From the NCBI GenBank assembly GCA_041751875.1, contig JBGSIC010000013.1, positions 186,001 to 250,000 on the forward strand: 64,000 nucleotides of DNA. Reading direction: 5' to 3'. The notes beneath the pieces were generated by a model that was not told the DNA's origin, did no database searches, and was given only the letters and a program-made list of their open reading frames with translations. Origin of the DNA: JBGSIC01 sp041751875 (lineage in GTDB: Bacteria > Bdellovibrionota > FAC87 > UBA2466 > JACKAF01). Positions 25,702 through 34,712 of this stretch are shown piece after piece. A program made the position numbers and the translations under genes. How positions within the stretch are numbered: position 1 is the first letter of the stretch; each line of letters starts with the position of its first letter.

Positions 25702-25879
25702 CGCCCAGCACAGAGATGGGCCGCTGCGCCCCTTCCGAAAATCCCCCTTGGCCAATCAGACGGACGCGACTGGGCCCCTGCTTCGAATGGCTCCTAAGCC
25801 CCCCTTCCGGGCCATTCCCTATCCCTAAAATTTTCATTTCAGCCCCTGACATTTGTGCAATTGAGACATACGGTGTTCC

Positions 25880-26950
25880 ATGGCTATCGAACGAAGACAC
25901 AAGCAGATCCTTTACCGAATTAAGCGCTTTTTCGGGTTATTTTCCAGCGACCTTGCAATCGATTTAGGAACCGCCAATACCCTGGTTTACGCAAAGAATC
26001 GGGGGCTTATCCTCGACGAGCCCTCCGTGGTGGCCGTCCACCAAAACCCCAAAGGCGGGCCCAGCCGCGTTTTGGCGGTGGGTAAGGAAGCAAAAGAGAT
26101 GCTCGGTCGCACGCCGGGCACCATTGTGGCGATTCGGCCTATCAAAGACGGTGTGATTGCCGACTTTGAAGTCTGCCAAAGCATGCTGAAGTACTTTATC
26201 GCCAAATCCAGCGAGCGGATGAATTTCATCCGGCCCCGCATTATCATCTGCGTCCCTTTCGGCATCACTCAAGTCGAACGCCGCGCTGTGCGCGAATCAG
26301 CGCAATCGGCGGGCGCCCGGGAAGTTTATTTGATTGAAGAACCCATGGCGGCTGCCATCGGCGCGGGCCTTCCTATCACCGAGCCCTCGGGCAACATGAT
26401 TGTCGATATCGGTGGGGGCACAACGGAAGTCGCGGTGATTTCTTTGGGCGGAATTGTATATAGCCAATCGGTACGGGTCGCGGGCGACAAGTTTGACGAA
26501 GCCATCATTAGTTACATTAAAAGACAGTACAATTTACTCATCGGTGAGCGCACGGCGGAAGCCATCAAGATAGCCATCGGAAACGCCTTTCCTTTCGATG
26601 AAGTAAAATACACCGAAGTCAGGGGCCGGGACTTAGTGGTCGGTAGCCCCAAGTCAGTTACCGTAAGTAGCGATGAAATACGCGAAGCTTTAGTGGATCA
26701 AGTCAACATTGTAGTGGATGCCGTGAAGCAGGCCCTTGAGCACACCCCTCCTGAACTGGCTTCCGACATTGTCGATAAAGGAATAGTTCTCGCGGGAGGA
26801 GGCTCCCTACTCGGAAATCTCGATGTTCTTATTCGAGAGCGCACGGGCTTACCTGTCATGTACGCCGAAGATCCTTTACGTTGCGTGGTGATGGGATCCG
26901 GCAAGGTGCTCGATCAATTAGATGTGCTCAAATCCCTAACAATCGAGTAG
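25880..26950 (+). CDS. mreB: Rod-shape-determining protein MreB
   Basis: The 356-residue actin homologue polymerises at the inner membrane to guide cell-wall synthesis. Actin-fold phosphate loops are clear: AIDLGTANTLVY, NMIVDIGGGTTEVAVISLGG and GIVLAGGGSLLGNLD. An amphipathic, basic N-terminus (ERRHKQILYRIKRFFGLF) probably anchors it to the membrane. Length is typical. mreC and mreD, usually next, are absent; the next gene is on the opposite strand. It may therefore be a second, solitary mreB or part of a split locus. Confidence 0.96.
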   Translation: MAIERRHKQILYRIKRFFGLFSSDLAIDLGTANTLVYAKNRGLILDEPSVVAVHQNPKGGPSRVLAVGKEAKEMLGRTPGTIVAIRPIKDGVIADFEVCQSMLKYFIAKSSERMNFIRPRIIICVPFGITQVERRAVRESAQSAGAREVYLIEEPMAAAIGAGLPITEPSGNMIVDIGGGTTEVAVISLGGIVYSQSVRVAGDKFDEAIISYIKRQYNLLIGERTAEAIKIAIGNAFPFDEVKYTEVRGRDLVVGSPKSVTVSSDEIREALVDQVNIVVDAVKQALEHTPPELASDIVDKGIVLAGGGSLLGNLDVLIRERTGLPVMYAEDPLRCVVMGSGKVLDQLDVLKSLTIE

Positions 26951-28174
26951 TTACGGTTTGAATTGGTAAGAAACTACTGTCTCGGCCAAGTGGGGCGCGG
27001 TTCTTACGGCGATTACCGCGTCTCTCGAGATACCGTCATGTAAATGAACTGCCACCCTCTGTAACGAAACCAAATCTCGATTATCGGCAATAGCGTCTAA
27101 TACTTCATCGCCGTAACTACCTTGCTCGAGGCGCAGTTCCTCAAGTTGCCGGAGTGCTCTGGTTCTTAAGAGTCGCGCAACGGCGACATCACTAAGCGAG
27201 TCTTGTAACTCCAAATACTCAATCATCTTAAGTCCCGGCCAGTCGGTAAGCGCTTTCATTCCTTCTTCACCCAGTTCCCAAATGGATCGCACAGCCAGTT
27301 TTTTTAAATTGCTGAGATAAGGTGACTGAAGAAGTGTGGCAAAGCCTGAACTCGTTGGCCGATGGGGACAGACTTGCTGCCGGGGAATTTCCAGTGAGAG
27401 CGCTGTGATATGCGATAAAGCCGACGCTTCGGCCAAGACTTTCATTCCCTCGTCTCCGAAATTCATCATCGTAAACGAAATCTCTGTAATCTGAGTAAAT
27501 GCCGGATGCGCGAAGAGTTTCTTTAAGTCGGCAGCCATTATCGTGGTTGCTATCAAATCCAAACGACTCACTTTAGGAAAATTCCTGGACGAGAGAATCG
27601 CAATGACTTGGTCGATGTTTGTCGGCTCTACGATCAGTCTACCGACATTGCTAAAGGCCTTGGCTTGAGAAAGTGCAGAAAGCCCGCCTTCAGACACCTT
27701 TAAGATTTCAATTCCCCGGTATCCCTCTTGTAAGTCAGGCTTATCAAAAAGAAGCTCCCACGTTCGATAGGGTTCTGCGCCTTCGGTCTGGTTAAGAGCA
27801 AGGTAAGTGACGGGGAGTTGGTAGGCTTTAAAGAGTCTAGCGCCCAGACCAGCAAACACTTCCGGTGGGAAGGAAAAGTGATACTCGAAGGGATTCTTGC
27901 TCCAGATGGCACCGCCTTCTGCCAACATCAGTCCCATCTCTATTTGGGTTTCTGGCTGATAGAAATAACTCTCCATCACCCAGCGCCCTTCATCCGACAG
28001 GGCTTTGGCGCAAGCTTCGCTTAACTTTTTCTTTTTAGCGCGCCTTTCGAAATCTTGGTCGAGCCAGTGGGCGTGTTTCGCTGAAATAGATTTCACGTGC
28101 TGCGGGATAAAATCCGCGCCGTACACAAGCGCCCCAAAGCACAAAAGGGGCAGGCAATAGAGCAGTCGAAACAT
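26951..28174 (-). CDS. Exported leucine-rich-repeat protein
   Basis: The roughly 407-residue product has a signal peptide (MFRLLYCLPLLCFGALVYGA). From about residue 170 onward it shows irregular leucine-rich repeats of the ribonuclease-inhibitor type, for example ITALSLEI, LKKLAVRS, IEYLELQD and LEELRLEQ spaced 24-30 residues apart. The repeats should form a curved binding surface, in the periplasm or outside the cell. The ATG at 28174 has AGAAGG just upstream and is preferred over 28189. It converges with mreB, whose stop codon abuts this one. Confidence 0.75.
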   Translation of the reverse strand: MFRLLYCLPLLCFGALVYGADFIPQHVKSISAKHAHWLDQDFERRAKKKKLSEACAKALSDEGRWVMESYFYQPETQIEMGLMLAEGGAIWSKNPFEYHFSFPPEVFAGLGARLFKAYQLPVTYLALNQTEGAEPYRTWELLFDKPDLQEGYRGIEILKVSEGGLSALSQAKAFSNVGRLIVEPTNIDQVIAILSSRNFPKVSRLDLIATTIMAADLKKLFAHPAFTQITEISFTMMNFGDEGMKVLAEASALSHITALSLEIPRQQVCPHRPTSSGFATLLQSPYLSNLKKLAVRSIWELGEEGMKALTDWPGLKMIEYLELQDSLSDVAVARLLRTRALRQLEELRLEQGSYGDEVLDAIADNRDLVSLQRVAVHLHDGISRDAVIAVRTAPHLAETVVSYQFKP

Positions 28175-28254
28175 GGCGCCTTCTAGCATATCTGGCGTCC
28201 TTTAGGTACCCATCCACAGAAGCAGATGGGGCCAAAATGAAAAATAAGTTTGGT

Positions 28255-28995
28255 TTATCGGGTATTTACTTCGTGATGGCTTAGCGCCACCATCTCTGGG
28301 TAATGGTAGATAGCCGTTTTCGCGGGTGGGTTTAGTGATACGGCGACCATCGCCGCCGCAATCTGCTCGACTGTGATGGATTTAAATTTTGCAGGTGTCA
28401 CAAACGAAAAAATAGGAAGCACTTTCTCAATCAACCAAGGGGTGTTTTTCGAACCGAGAATCATCGCCGGACGAAAGATGCTCACCACGGCTGGCCCACT
28501 TTCCTTCACCGCTTCTTCCGACTCGCCCTTCACGCGACAGTAACGGGAAGTTCCTGCGGCTCCTGAGCCGGAAGTAGGCGCAGCGGGATTTGCCCCAACC
28601 GCGGACAGAAAGGCTAAGTGCTCGACTTGCCCGGACGCCTTTAACCCTCGCGCAAAGGCCGCATTTAAATGCACGTCAACCGCGCGATGCTCATCAATCG
28701 TCAACTTCCCGGTGCCAGCTCCGACACCAAGAACACTTAGCCCCACGACCTCGCCCTCTACCGAGCGAATGGCCTCTTGAGTGGCCCTTTCCAGGCTAGC
28801 CGGATCCATCTGAGGAACCAAAATCTCACGCAGTTCGACATTCGCTGTCTTTGCCATCGCTATTTGATGAGTTTGAGAACGACGCCCCAAAGAGAGGATG
28901 GATTTAAATGATCCAGAGCGAATCAGCTCCTCAATCAGCGCACTACCGACTGAACCCGAGGCACCCAGAACCACGGCTGTTTTTTTCTTCGCCAT
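28255..28995 (-). CDS. NAD(P)-binding Rossmann-fold protein (atypical SDR, NmrA/HTATIP2-like)
   Basis: The 246-residue protein begins with the dinucleotide-binding motif VVLGASGSVGSALIEELIRS. A later block, EHLAFLSAVGANP, ends its fourth strand, and RYCRVKGESEEAV holds a Y-x-x-x-K-like pair. The general plan is that of atypical short-chain dehydrogenases acting as oxidoreductases or redox sensors. It has no signal peptide. It is the downstream neighbour of an acyl-CoA-dehydrogenase-like gene on the same strand, 13 bases away, so they may share a message. The substrate is unknown. Confidence 0.8.
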   Translation of the reverse strand: MAKKKTAVVLGASGSVGSALIEELIRSGSFKSILSLGRRSQTHQIAMAKTANVELREILVPQMDPASLERATQEAIRSVEGEVVGLSVLGVGAGTGKLTIDEHRAVDVHLNAAFARGLKASGQVEHLAFLSAVGANPAAPTSGSGAAGTSRYCRVKGESEEAVKESGPAVVSIFRPAMILGSKNTPWLIEKVLPIFSFVTPAKFKSITVEQIAAAMVAVSLNPPAKTAIYHYPEMVALSHHEVNTR

Positions 28996-29008
28996 TAGGA
29001 GAATGAAC

Positions 29009-30013
29009 CTAACACTCTGTCAGCTTACGATCGAACAAATATTCTGAAGAGGCCCGCGCATCAAGAAGGATAAGTTCAAGATGTCTTCGGTGTACAACAG
29101 ACTTTTGGCTTAAAGAACTCCCCGCGGAAAGAAGAGTCAGAAACCGAACCCCGTCGCGCGCTAATTTACAAAGCTCGAAGTGGAGGTCGTCTTCTTCATT
29201 AGGCCCTGGATTTTGATTAGAAATATACTGGGCGCGTCTTTCGAATAGCGCCTTTGTTCTCTTTTCTAGCCTTGAAAAGCCGTCCTGGAATTTGGATTTC
29301 CGGCTACCGGTGTAGTTCTGAAGTCTTTCTCGCACGTCAGAGAGAATGGCAGTCAACATTCCAAACTCCGGATGAATGTAACGAATAAAAGAGGTGTCCG
29401 AAGGGTGAGGCGGCCAGTTTTTAAACCGCCCCACGACGTCCTCTTCCTTAAAGCCAACGTTGTCTAGTTCGAGGCTAATAGAAGAGGTGCCGTTAAGGGC
29501 TGCCAGTTGAAGACAATGAAAGCGCATTCCCTTCTCCCATTGCCCTTCGTGAGTCTTAGACGGGAATGGCATGCGAATCAAAACCACTTCGCTGCCATTT
29601 CGGCAACCCAGCAAGTACGACTGAAAAGCTTCAAAACCACTGGCCCACGGAACCCGACCGAAAAGCCGCCCCTCTTTAATATGCGCATCGCCTGGACGGT
29701 TGTAGGGTAAGTGCGTAGTTCCAAACCCCACAAGGTGGCGGCCTTCCACTACCTCGGCCCAGAGGGCGGAATTTTTTTCAATCCACTCTTTAGCGTCGGA
29801 CAAGATCCACGCCGCAGCGAAGTGTTGCCAGATAGTAAATCCGAGTGTGGGGGAGACTTCAAAAATTAGGTCCATTTCCTCTTGTGTGGGAGCGCGCCCA
29901 TCAAGACTACGCATGATTTCGGAAATAGCGCGTCCCACAGCTATTCCGTCCTGATTCAAACTCGCACTCTGCGAGCGGAGTTTATGGAGCTCTTGTGCGA
30001 AAGCGGTATTCAT
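29009..30013 (-). CDS. Acyl-CoA-dehydrogenase-like protein
   Basis: The roughly 334-residue protein has a middle segment (EGRLFGRVPWASGFEAF, then VVLIRMPF) resembling the beta domain of acyl-CoA dehydrogenases. A helical C-terminal part follows. The family-typical N-terminal and substrate motifs are weak, and the length is shorter than usual (about 380), so it may be a diverged flavoprotein or an inactive relative. An in-frame TTG at 30031 overlaps the upstream gene; the ATG at 30013 is three bases past its stop. It lies between the exported Cys-rich protein gene and the Rossmann-fold gene, all on the minus strand. Confidence 0.55.
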   Translation of the reverse strand: MNTAFAQELHKLRSQSASLNQDGIAVGRAISEIMRSLDGRAPTQEEMDLIFEVSPTLGFTIWQHFAAAWILSDAKEWIEKNSALWAEVVEGRHLVGFGTTHLPYNRPGDAHIKEGRLFGRVPWASGFEAFQSYLLGCRNGSEVVLIRMPFPSKTHEGQWEKGMRFHCLQLAALNGTSSISLELDNVGFKEEDVVGRFKNWPPHPSDTSFIRYIHPEFGMLTAILSDVRERLQNYTGSRKSKFQDGFSRLEKRTKALFERRAQYISNQNPGPNEEDDLHFELCKLARDGVRFLTLLSAGSSLSQKSVVHRRHLELILLDARASSEYLFDRKLTEC

Positions 30014-30015
30014 TT

Positions 30016-30912
30016 TTAGTTGGAAACCCAATTTTCCAGGGCGAGTTTATAAAAGGCTTCTTGGCCACGTACTTTGCGCAACGCCGCACGCGCTTCTTCG
30101 AGTTTTTCCCCGGCATTCGAATCTTTTTCAAGTTCAGTAACCGCTTTTTCTAACGAGGGGAGACTATCGGCTAATTTCTTCAGCTGCGTGGTCATTTCGT
30201 CTTTCGCCACGCGACTGGTGAGTACCCGAGGCTTGGGATTAAAGCCGGTAAAAAAGTCGTGCCGACGGGTCATGCACTCCATTGCCGTCGGGCAGGAGTC
30301 ATCGGGATTAGCGGCACAAAAAGCCGTCCCTTTTCCTTGAAGACCATTTGCCCCCGAACAAGAGGTTAACCCCATACAAACGGAAGGATTCCATTTGGCT
30401 TCTGGATCTTTAATCACTTTTAACAGGGCCGGGCGTTGCTTTAAGTACTGGCAAGAAGTGTAAACATCGGCACCTTTGGTAAAGGAGGTAGGAATTTCAG
30501 TCGAAGGCGCATCCACGTAACCCAAGTAAGCATCGGCTCGGGTTTGAATAGGGGGCTTATCGTTAAGTAGAGGTAAAACAGCCGAACCTCGCGCACCGCA
30601 CTCCATGGCACTCGGACAGGTGGATCCTAAGTTCGCATCACAAGAGATAAGAAGTTCTGCCCACTCGGGTTCCTCGGTGCCCTTCTGGCGTGCACATCTG
30701 ACTTCACTAAAACAGACATCGGGCTTGAGCCCTGGTGCTAGGGCACGAAACGTGGTGTCGACTTCGTAAAGAGCGACGCCCACTTCATTCTTGGCATATT
30801 CGCACGCGTAAACCTCGTACCCGTCTTTCTTAAAAGACTGCGGGATATCAAGAGGGCTAGCAGCTGTAGCCACAAAACTAAACAGGGAGAAAAGGACAAA
30901 AAGCACCTTCAC
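30016..30912 (-). CDS. Exported protein with duplicated cysteine-rich domain
   Basis: The 298-residue product has a signal peptide (VLFVLFSLFSFVATAA). Two tandem domains of about 90 residues follow, each with six cysteines in matching order: C-EYA, DVC, RCAR, SCDAN, TCPSAMEC in the first, and C-QYL, SVC, SCSGA, FCAAN, SCPTAMEC in the second. The repeated CP[ST]AMEC motif is the clearest mark. A charged helical tail lies beyond residue 235. The start is GTG, with GGAGG five bases upstream. The domain is not one I recognise; disulfide-stabilised, probably periplasmic or surface. Confidence 0.75.
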   Translation of the reverse strand: MKVLFVLFSLFSFVATAASPLDIPQSFKKDGYEVYACEYAKNEVGVALYEVDTTFRALAPGLKPDVCFSEVRCARQKGTEEPEWAELLISCDANLGSTCPSAMECGARGSAVLPLLNDKPPIQTRADAYLGYVDAPSTEIPTSFTKGADVYTSCQYLKQRPALLKVIKDPEAKWNPSVCMGLTSCSGANGLQGKGTAFCAANPDDSCPTAMECMTRRHDFFTGFNPKPRVLTSRVAKDEMTTQLKKLADSLPSLEKAVTELEKDSNAGEKLEEARAALRKVRGQEAFYKLALENWVSN

Positions 30913-31045
30913 AGAGACCTCCAGGAGCGCGATCTATACAGGTTAGGATTAGACGCCCGCAACCAAAAAGGAAAAACCATAAAATAACAGCTAGTTAGCG
31001 GCTGGTCTCTGGGATTTGAGAAGAGGGAAAATGGCGGGTCGACCA

Positions 31046-31090
31046 CCAAAAAGAATTTGCCGCCACCGGAGTTTAGCCCGGCGGCGGCAA
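31046..31090 (-). terminator. Terminator after the 31110 lipoprotein gene
   Basis: On the minus strand, TTGCCGCCGCCGG and CCGGTGGCGGCAA form a 13-pair stem with one G-T pair and loop GCTAAACT. ATTCTTTTTGG follows. Confidence 0.88.
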
Positions 31091-31109
31091 CAGATATTGA
31101 GAACTTCTA

Positions 31110-31658
31110 CTACAGGCCGACTGCTTGCCGGGCTTGCATGATAGATGAATGTTCACCTAGCTGAAGCACCTCAAAGCTATGCTTTAGTGCATTGAGATAG
31201 GTCTTAGCTGCCTGCTCTGGTCCGGCTAGTTTCATCACCTGAGTGACTTGACTGTCCGAAGTGTTGAAGCTCACGCCCATTTGTTTAAGATAATTCAACA
31301 TGGCCACCGAGTTATCCACGGCTCCAGCTCGGCTGATCATCAGGTCAGCCATCCGGTCACCATAGGCGGCCGCACCACTTCCCGTTATACCAAAGACATT
31401 CTTAGCCAACGCCGAGTAGCGTGCATGCAATTGCTGCTTTACCTGCAGGTCTTGGTTTAGACTTGCCGCATAAGCTTGATACGCCGCCACAAGAGCCGCC
31501 GCCGAAACGTGGGCAACTTCACCAGACGTGTCCTCTATCGCAATCGCCCCTTGGGGTGCGCTTGGTTGGTCGTCAGCTGCTCTTTGCCCTGCCGCTTTAT
31601 CGTCCCCACATCCCACAAGAACCAAATTTACAAAAAGAATCATTATTAGTGTTTTCAT
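31110..31658 (-). CDS. Small lipoprotein of unknown function
   Basis: The 182-residue product has a lipoprotein signal (ILFVNLVLVGC) with GDDK after the cysteine. The mature part is mostly helical, alanine-rich and without cysteines. There is a disordered, proline-containing linker near residues 25-40. AGGAGG sits five bases before the ATG, an unusually strong ribosome site, and a strong terminator follows, so it is monocistronic and probably well expressed. No known family is recognised. Confidence 0.75.
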   Translation of the reverse strand: MKTLIMILFVNLVLVGCGDDKAAGQRAADDQPSAPQGAIAIEDTSGEVAHVSAAALVAAYQAYAASLNQDLQVKQQLHARYSALAKNVFGITGSGAAAYGDRMADLMISRAGAVDNSVAMLNYLKQMGVSFNTSDSQVTQVMKLAGPEQAAKTYLNALKHSFEVLQLGEHSSIMQARQAVGL

Positions 31659-31773
31659 CCCGTCCTCCTGCCTTTTAGTAGAGCAAGCGACATGCCAGAC
31701 GGCGTAGGCTCAAACTTCCCTCTTTCTTCTCAAGGTTGAGAAAATAACGAGGAGATTGAATCAACGGGAAGAC

Positions 31774-33522
31774 TCAAAGTTCTTCTGAAAACACTTTCTC
31801 AGTAATCCGCCAGTACTTGTCCTGTTTCCTACCAATCACAAAGGCGGGAAGCCTAAAGAGAAGCTGATACTCAATCACATCCTCCGGGCGCTTAAACTCA
31901 AACGCCAGTTCGGGTCGTTTGAGGTGCGAGCGAAGAAAATTGATATTAAACTTCTTAATCGACGACGCATGACTAAAAAAGTGCACCTCACTCAGGTATT
32001 TGCCGTCGTAATCAAAATAGCGAATCTCTAAATAGGGTTTTCCGTTCTTATCCGGGCGTTCCTCAAAGGTGATGCGATCGGGGGTTAGGACGTGCGCGTT
32101 TTTAGAAAGTTTTGCCTGTTTGAGTTTGGCCTCCGCATCAATCAAAATGGCCTTACATTTCTCGCAAGCCTTGGCGGCAAGATCGTTCTCCGCACCACAC
32201 GAGTGGCAAAGCTTCAAACGAAACCGAAACCCACAAGGTGTGCGCAGGTAAGTCGATGCGTCTTCCGTCGAGCCGCGGCATTTCTTTCCGAAGTGTTCCA
32301 GCACCACGCCGTCAGAATCCGCATAGCCCCAAAAGATATTCTCAAAATGACATTTGGGGCAAGGGACGAGGACCGGCACAGTATCCTTGGCCGGGCGCTT
32401 GTCGCTAATCTCCGGGGCGTAGATGTCATGTCTGACTCCCGTGTAATCGAGGATGTAACAATCTTTCTTCTCTGGAGACAGACGTAGTCCCCTTCCCACG
32501 ATCTGCTGATAGAGACTATTGGATTCCGTGGGACGCAAAATCGCAATCACATCGACATGAGGCGCATCGAACCCGGTAGTGAGCACCGAGACATTCACGA
32601 GGTATTTAAACTTTGAAGCCTTAAAATCCGCCACAATACGGTCGCGGGTCGCCATGTTCGTATCACCCACAATGAGTCGGCCTTGCCCTTCTGGCAGATA
32701 AGAAAGGATCTCTTTGGCGTGGCGAACCGACGCGCTGAAAATCATTACGCCTTTGCGGTGATAGCGCTCAGTGATGTCTACAATGTTGTTGATGATAAGA
32801 GGCGTCAGCTGTTTTTGGTTCTTAAGAATTTCCTCAACCTCATCGACGGTGTACAGGCGGTCGCTATCGGAAAGTTCAGAAAAATCGTAACTGGTAACCG
32901 GGATGTCTACCTTCACCGGAACAGTCAGATACTGATTTTTGATCATATACGGCAAAGACAGCTCAAAAACGCACTGCTTAAAAAACCTCGGCTGGTCGGT
33001 TTTGATTTCACCCGTTTGCGCGCGTTCATAAATCCATCCCAGCCCCAAGCGATAGGGTGTTGCCGTAAGGCCTAAAATGCGAAGAGTAGGATTACAAAGC
33101 CGAAGCTTCCTAATGACTTCCTGGTACTGGGTATCAGTGTCTTCAGCGACCCGGTGGCATTCATCAATAACCAAAAGCGAAAAGTCCTCGAAAAAATCAT
33201 CAGGGGCGCGAGCAATGGATTGCACGCTCCCAAAGATGGCCTTTTCGTGTCGGTCTTTCTTGCCCAAGGAAGCTGAAAAGATTCCGGCCGATAGACCATA
33301 GCTCACATACTTTTCATGGTTCTGCTCAACGAGCTCTTTCACGTGCGCAAGAACAAGAACTCTCCCTTTGGCAATGCGGGCAAGCTCTGCAATCACCAGA
33401 CTCTTACCCGATCCGGTTGGCAGAACAACGGCTGCGGGTTCGGTACTTGTTCTGAAGAATTTGACGGCATTATCGACCGCCCTTTGCTGGTAATCGCGAA
33501 GTTGGTAGTTCAATTGAGCCAA
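31774..33522 (-). CDS. radD: RadD-type DNA repair helicase
   Basis: The 582-residue protein matches E. coli RadD (YejH, 586 residues) in size and plan. Superfamily II motifs are present: LPTGSGKS (Walker A), DECHR (motif II), LTATPYRLG (motif III), VSVLTTGFDAP (motif V) and QQIVGRGLRLS (motif VI). A zinc-binding region follows, with CPKC, KKC, PCG, CHSC and CEKC pairs between about residues 385 and 460. RadD acts with single-strand-binding protein in double-strand-break repair. Neighbours are unrelated and the gene stands alone. Confidence 0.88.
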   Translation of the reverse strand: MAQLNYQLRDYQQRAVDNAVKFFRTSTEPAAVVLPTGSGKSLVIAELARIAKGRVLVLAHVKELVEQNHEKYVSYGLSAGIFSASLGKKDRHEKAIFGSVQSIARAPDDFFEDFSLLVIDECHRVAEDTDTQYQEVIRKLRLCNPTLRILGLTATPYRLGLGWIYERAQTGEIKTDQPRFFKQCVFELSLPYMIKNQYLTVPVKVDIPVTSYDFSELSDSDRLYTVDEVEEILKNQKQLTPLIINNIVDITERYHRKGVMIFSASVRHAKEILSYLPEGQGRLIVGDTNMATRDRIVADFKASKFKYLVNVSVLTTGFDAPHVDVIAILRPTESNSLYQQIVGRGLRLSPEKKDCYILDYTGVRHDIYAPEISDKRPAKDTVPVLVPCPKCHFENIFWGYADSDGVVLEHFGKKCRGSTEDASTYLRTPCGFRFRLKLCHSCGAENDLAAKACEKCKAILIDAEAKLKQAKLSKNAHVLTPDRITFEERPDKNGKPYLEIRYFDYDGKYLSEVHFFSHASSIKKFNINFLRSHLKRPELAFEFKRPEDVIEYQLLFRLPAFVIGRKQDKYWRITEKVFSEEL

Positions 33523-33642
33523 ATCTTGCCACAGTACCCAGCATAAGGGAAAGGTGGACTAGGCAGATTTTCGTATTTCGCACGGTCTAGATGCGACTAA
33601 CGAAAGGGCCCAGCTTCGTGTTAATGGGACGGGAAGGTAAGT

Positions 33643-33670
33643 CCGCTCCTGGATTTTAGCCCAGGAGCGG
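33643..33670. terminator. Hairpin downstream of the 33681 gene
   Basis: CCGCTCCTGG (33643-33652) pairs perfectly with CCAGGAGCGG (33661-33670) around an eight-base loop. Its position between two gene ends fits a terminator for the 33681-34514 gene. The T-run is poor on both strands (GGTTTGTG on plus, ACTTACC on minus). Confidence 0.55.
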
Positions 33671-33680
33671 TTTGTGAGGA

Positions 33681-34514
33681 CTAAAGATTGCTTAAAGGAA
33701 CGGTCATTTTCTGAGGCATCGGTTGTGCATTGTAGTCCGTACCTTCAAAAGTTAGCTCCAAAGACATCGTGGTGCTGGTGATTTTATCTTCGTTTCTTCG
33801 CACACACGCACTGCTAAGAGTGTGTCTTTCAGCAACGAAGGTACCGGAGTTATCAATAGAAAAGTCGGGCAAATCCATCACCGCAACGTTGTCCCAAGCC
33901 AAAAGGACTTTACCGTTGATGTCTGCGCCTAGATACGCGGGCACTTGTTTCAAGTAGTCTTCCGCACTGAGCCCCATGGAACTGCAAGCTAAACCAGTAT
34001 TGAGTTTTGCAGATTGAATGGGCAAACCCTTTACCACTTTGTTTGGGTTCGCCGCTGCGATGCGCTCTAAATCCTTTTTCCAAGAAGGCTTGTGGTAGAA
34101 GACAAACACGCCACCCGGTTCAACCGCTTTCTTGTCGTACTTGGCTTTTTCGGCGCCGACTTGATCTATCAAGGCGTCGATTTGCGCCATGTCGAGATTT
34201 TCCTGTGCCGTGAGTGCGACCACCTGATCGAGAAGCGCATTTTGTTTTGCGATGGAATCGTTTAGCGTCTGACAGCTTTCTTCGATATCGATGGTGTAGA
34301 TTTCATTAAGCATCGTGGTCTCGCCTTTGCGGGGGGCCACATAAACCGTCTCACAACTGAGACCTTGGCCATTCACTGAGGAAAACACGAGAGCGCCCTC
34401 AAGTTGTGCGATTTCATTGTCGCAGTACATGGCCAAGCCTACTTTTAGGTCCTCCGCCTGCGCGCCGAGCCCTGCTACGATTGCTACTACGACCATCCAC
34501 TTTCCAAGTTTCAT
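33681..34514 (-). CDS. Exported protein of unknown function
   Basis: The 277-residue product has a signal peptide (MVVVAIVAGLGAQA). The mature part has five or six cysteines (CDN, SCET, SCQT, ACSS, ACVR), suggesting disulfides. It also has a helical hairpin around residues 85-125 and a C-terminal beta-rich part with SLELTFEGTDYN. The ATG follows a GGAGGAG ribosome site. I do not recognise a family. It lies between radD and an M23 peptidase on the same strand, with a hairpin after it. Confidence 0.7.
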   Translation of the reverse strand: MKLGKWMVVVAIVAGLGAQAEDLKVGLAMYCDNEIAQLEGALVFSSVNGQGLSCETVYVAPRKGETTMLNEIYTIDIEESCQTLNDSIAKQNALLDQVVALTAQENLDMAQIDALIDQVGAEKAKYDKKAVEPGGVFVFYHKPSWKKDLERIAAANPNKVVKGLPIQSAKLNTGLACSSMGLSAEDYLKQVPAYLGADINGKVLLAWDNVAVMDLPDFSIDNSGTFVAERHTLSSACVRRNEDKITSTTMSLELTFEGTDYNAQPMPQKMTVPLSNL

Positions 34515-34591
34515 CTACTCCTCCCAAATTTGAGACGAAATATCCGTCATCCATTGAAATTGCACGAAGCGTGCCGTTTTGCCGTAAAGAA

Positions 34592-34678
34592 GTGGCGGGG
34601 CGAACAGTCCCCTCACCCGCTTCATACCTCGAACTACGTTTTTCGGTATCGCGGGTTCAAGTCACGGGAGCCCCGCCA
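34592..34678 (+). other. tRNA-like element bounded by a 9-base inverted repeat
   Basis: TGGCGGGGC (34592-34600) and GCCCCGCCA (34670-34678) are perfect inverted repeats 87 bases end to end. The right part, GCGGGTTCAAGTCACGGGA, resembles a T-arm, and its 28-base end matches the 3' end of the tRNA-Asp gene at 35902-35978 at 23 positions. The T-stem is broken and no anticodon arm forms, so it is not a functional tRNA. A stem-loop near 34626-34651 (ATAC...GTAT with inner CGAA/TTCG) is possible. Confidence 0.5.
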
Positions 34679-34704
34679 AACGCGAATGAGCGAAGCGAAT
34701 TCGC
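34665..34704 (+). repeat. Intergenic repeat, copy 1 (CGGGAGCCCCGCC plus hairpin)
   Basis: CGGGAGCCCCGCC (34665-34677) is followed by AAAC and a hairpin GCGAAT-GAGCGAAGCGA-ATTCGC (34682-34704). A second copy lies at 35806-35846. The stem bases differ between copies but still pair, while the loop is nearly constant. Confidence 0.7.
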
Positions 34705-34712
34705 TTCTTAGA

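Noticed and set aside
34592..34678. Functional tRNA, possibly tRNA-Sec because of a TCA triplet in the middle
   Set aside because: The T-stem is broken, no anticodon stem forms around the triplet and there is no D-arm. Only the ends and T-loop resemble a tRNA.
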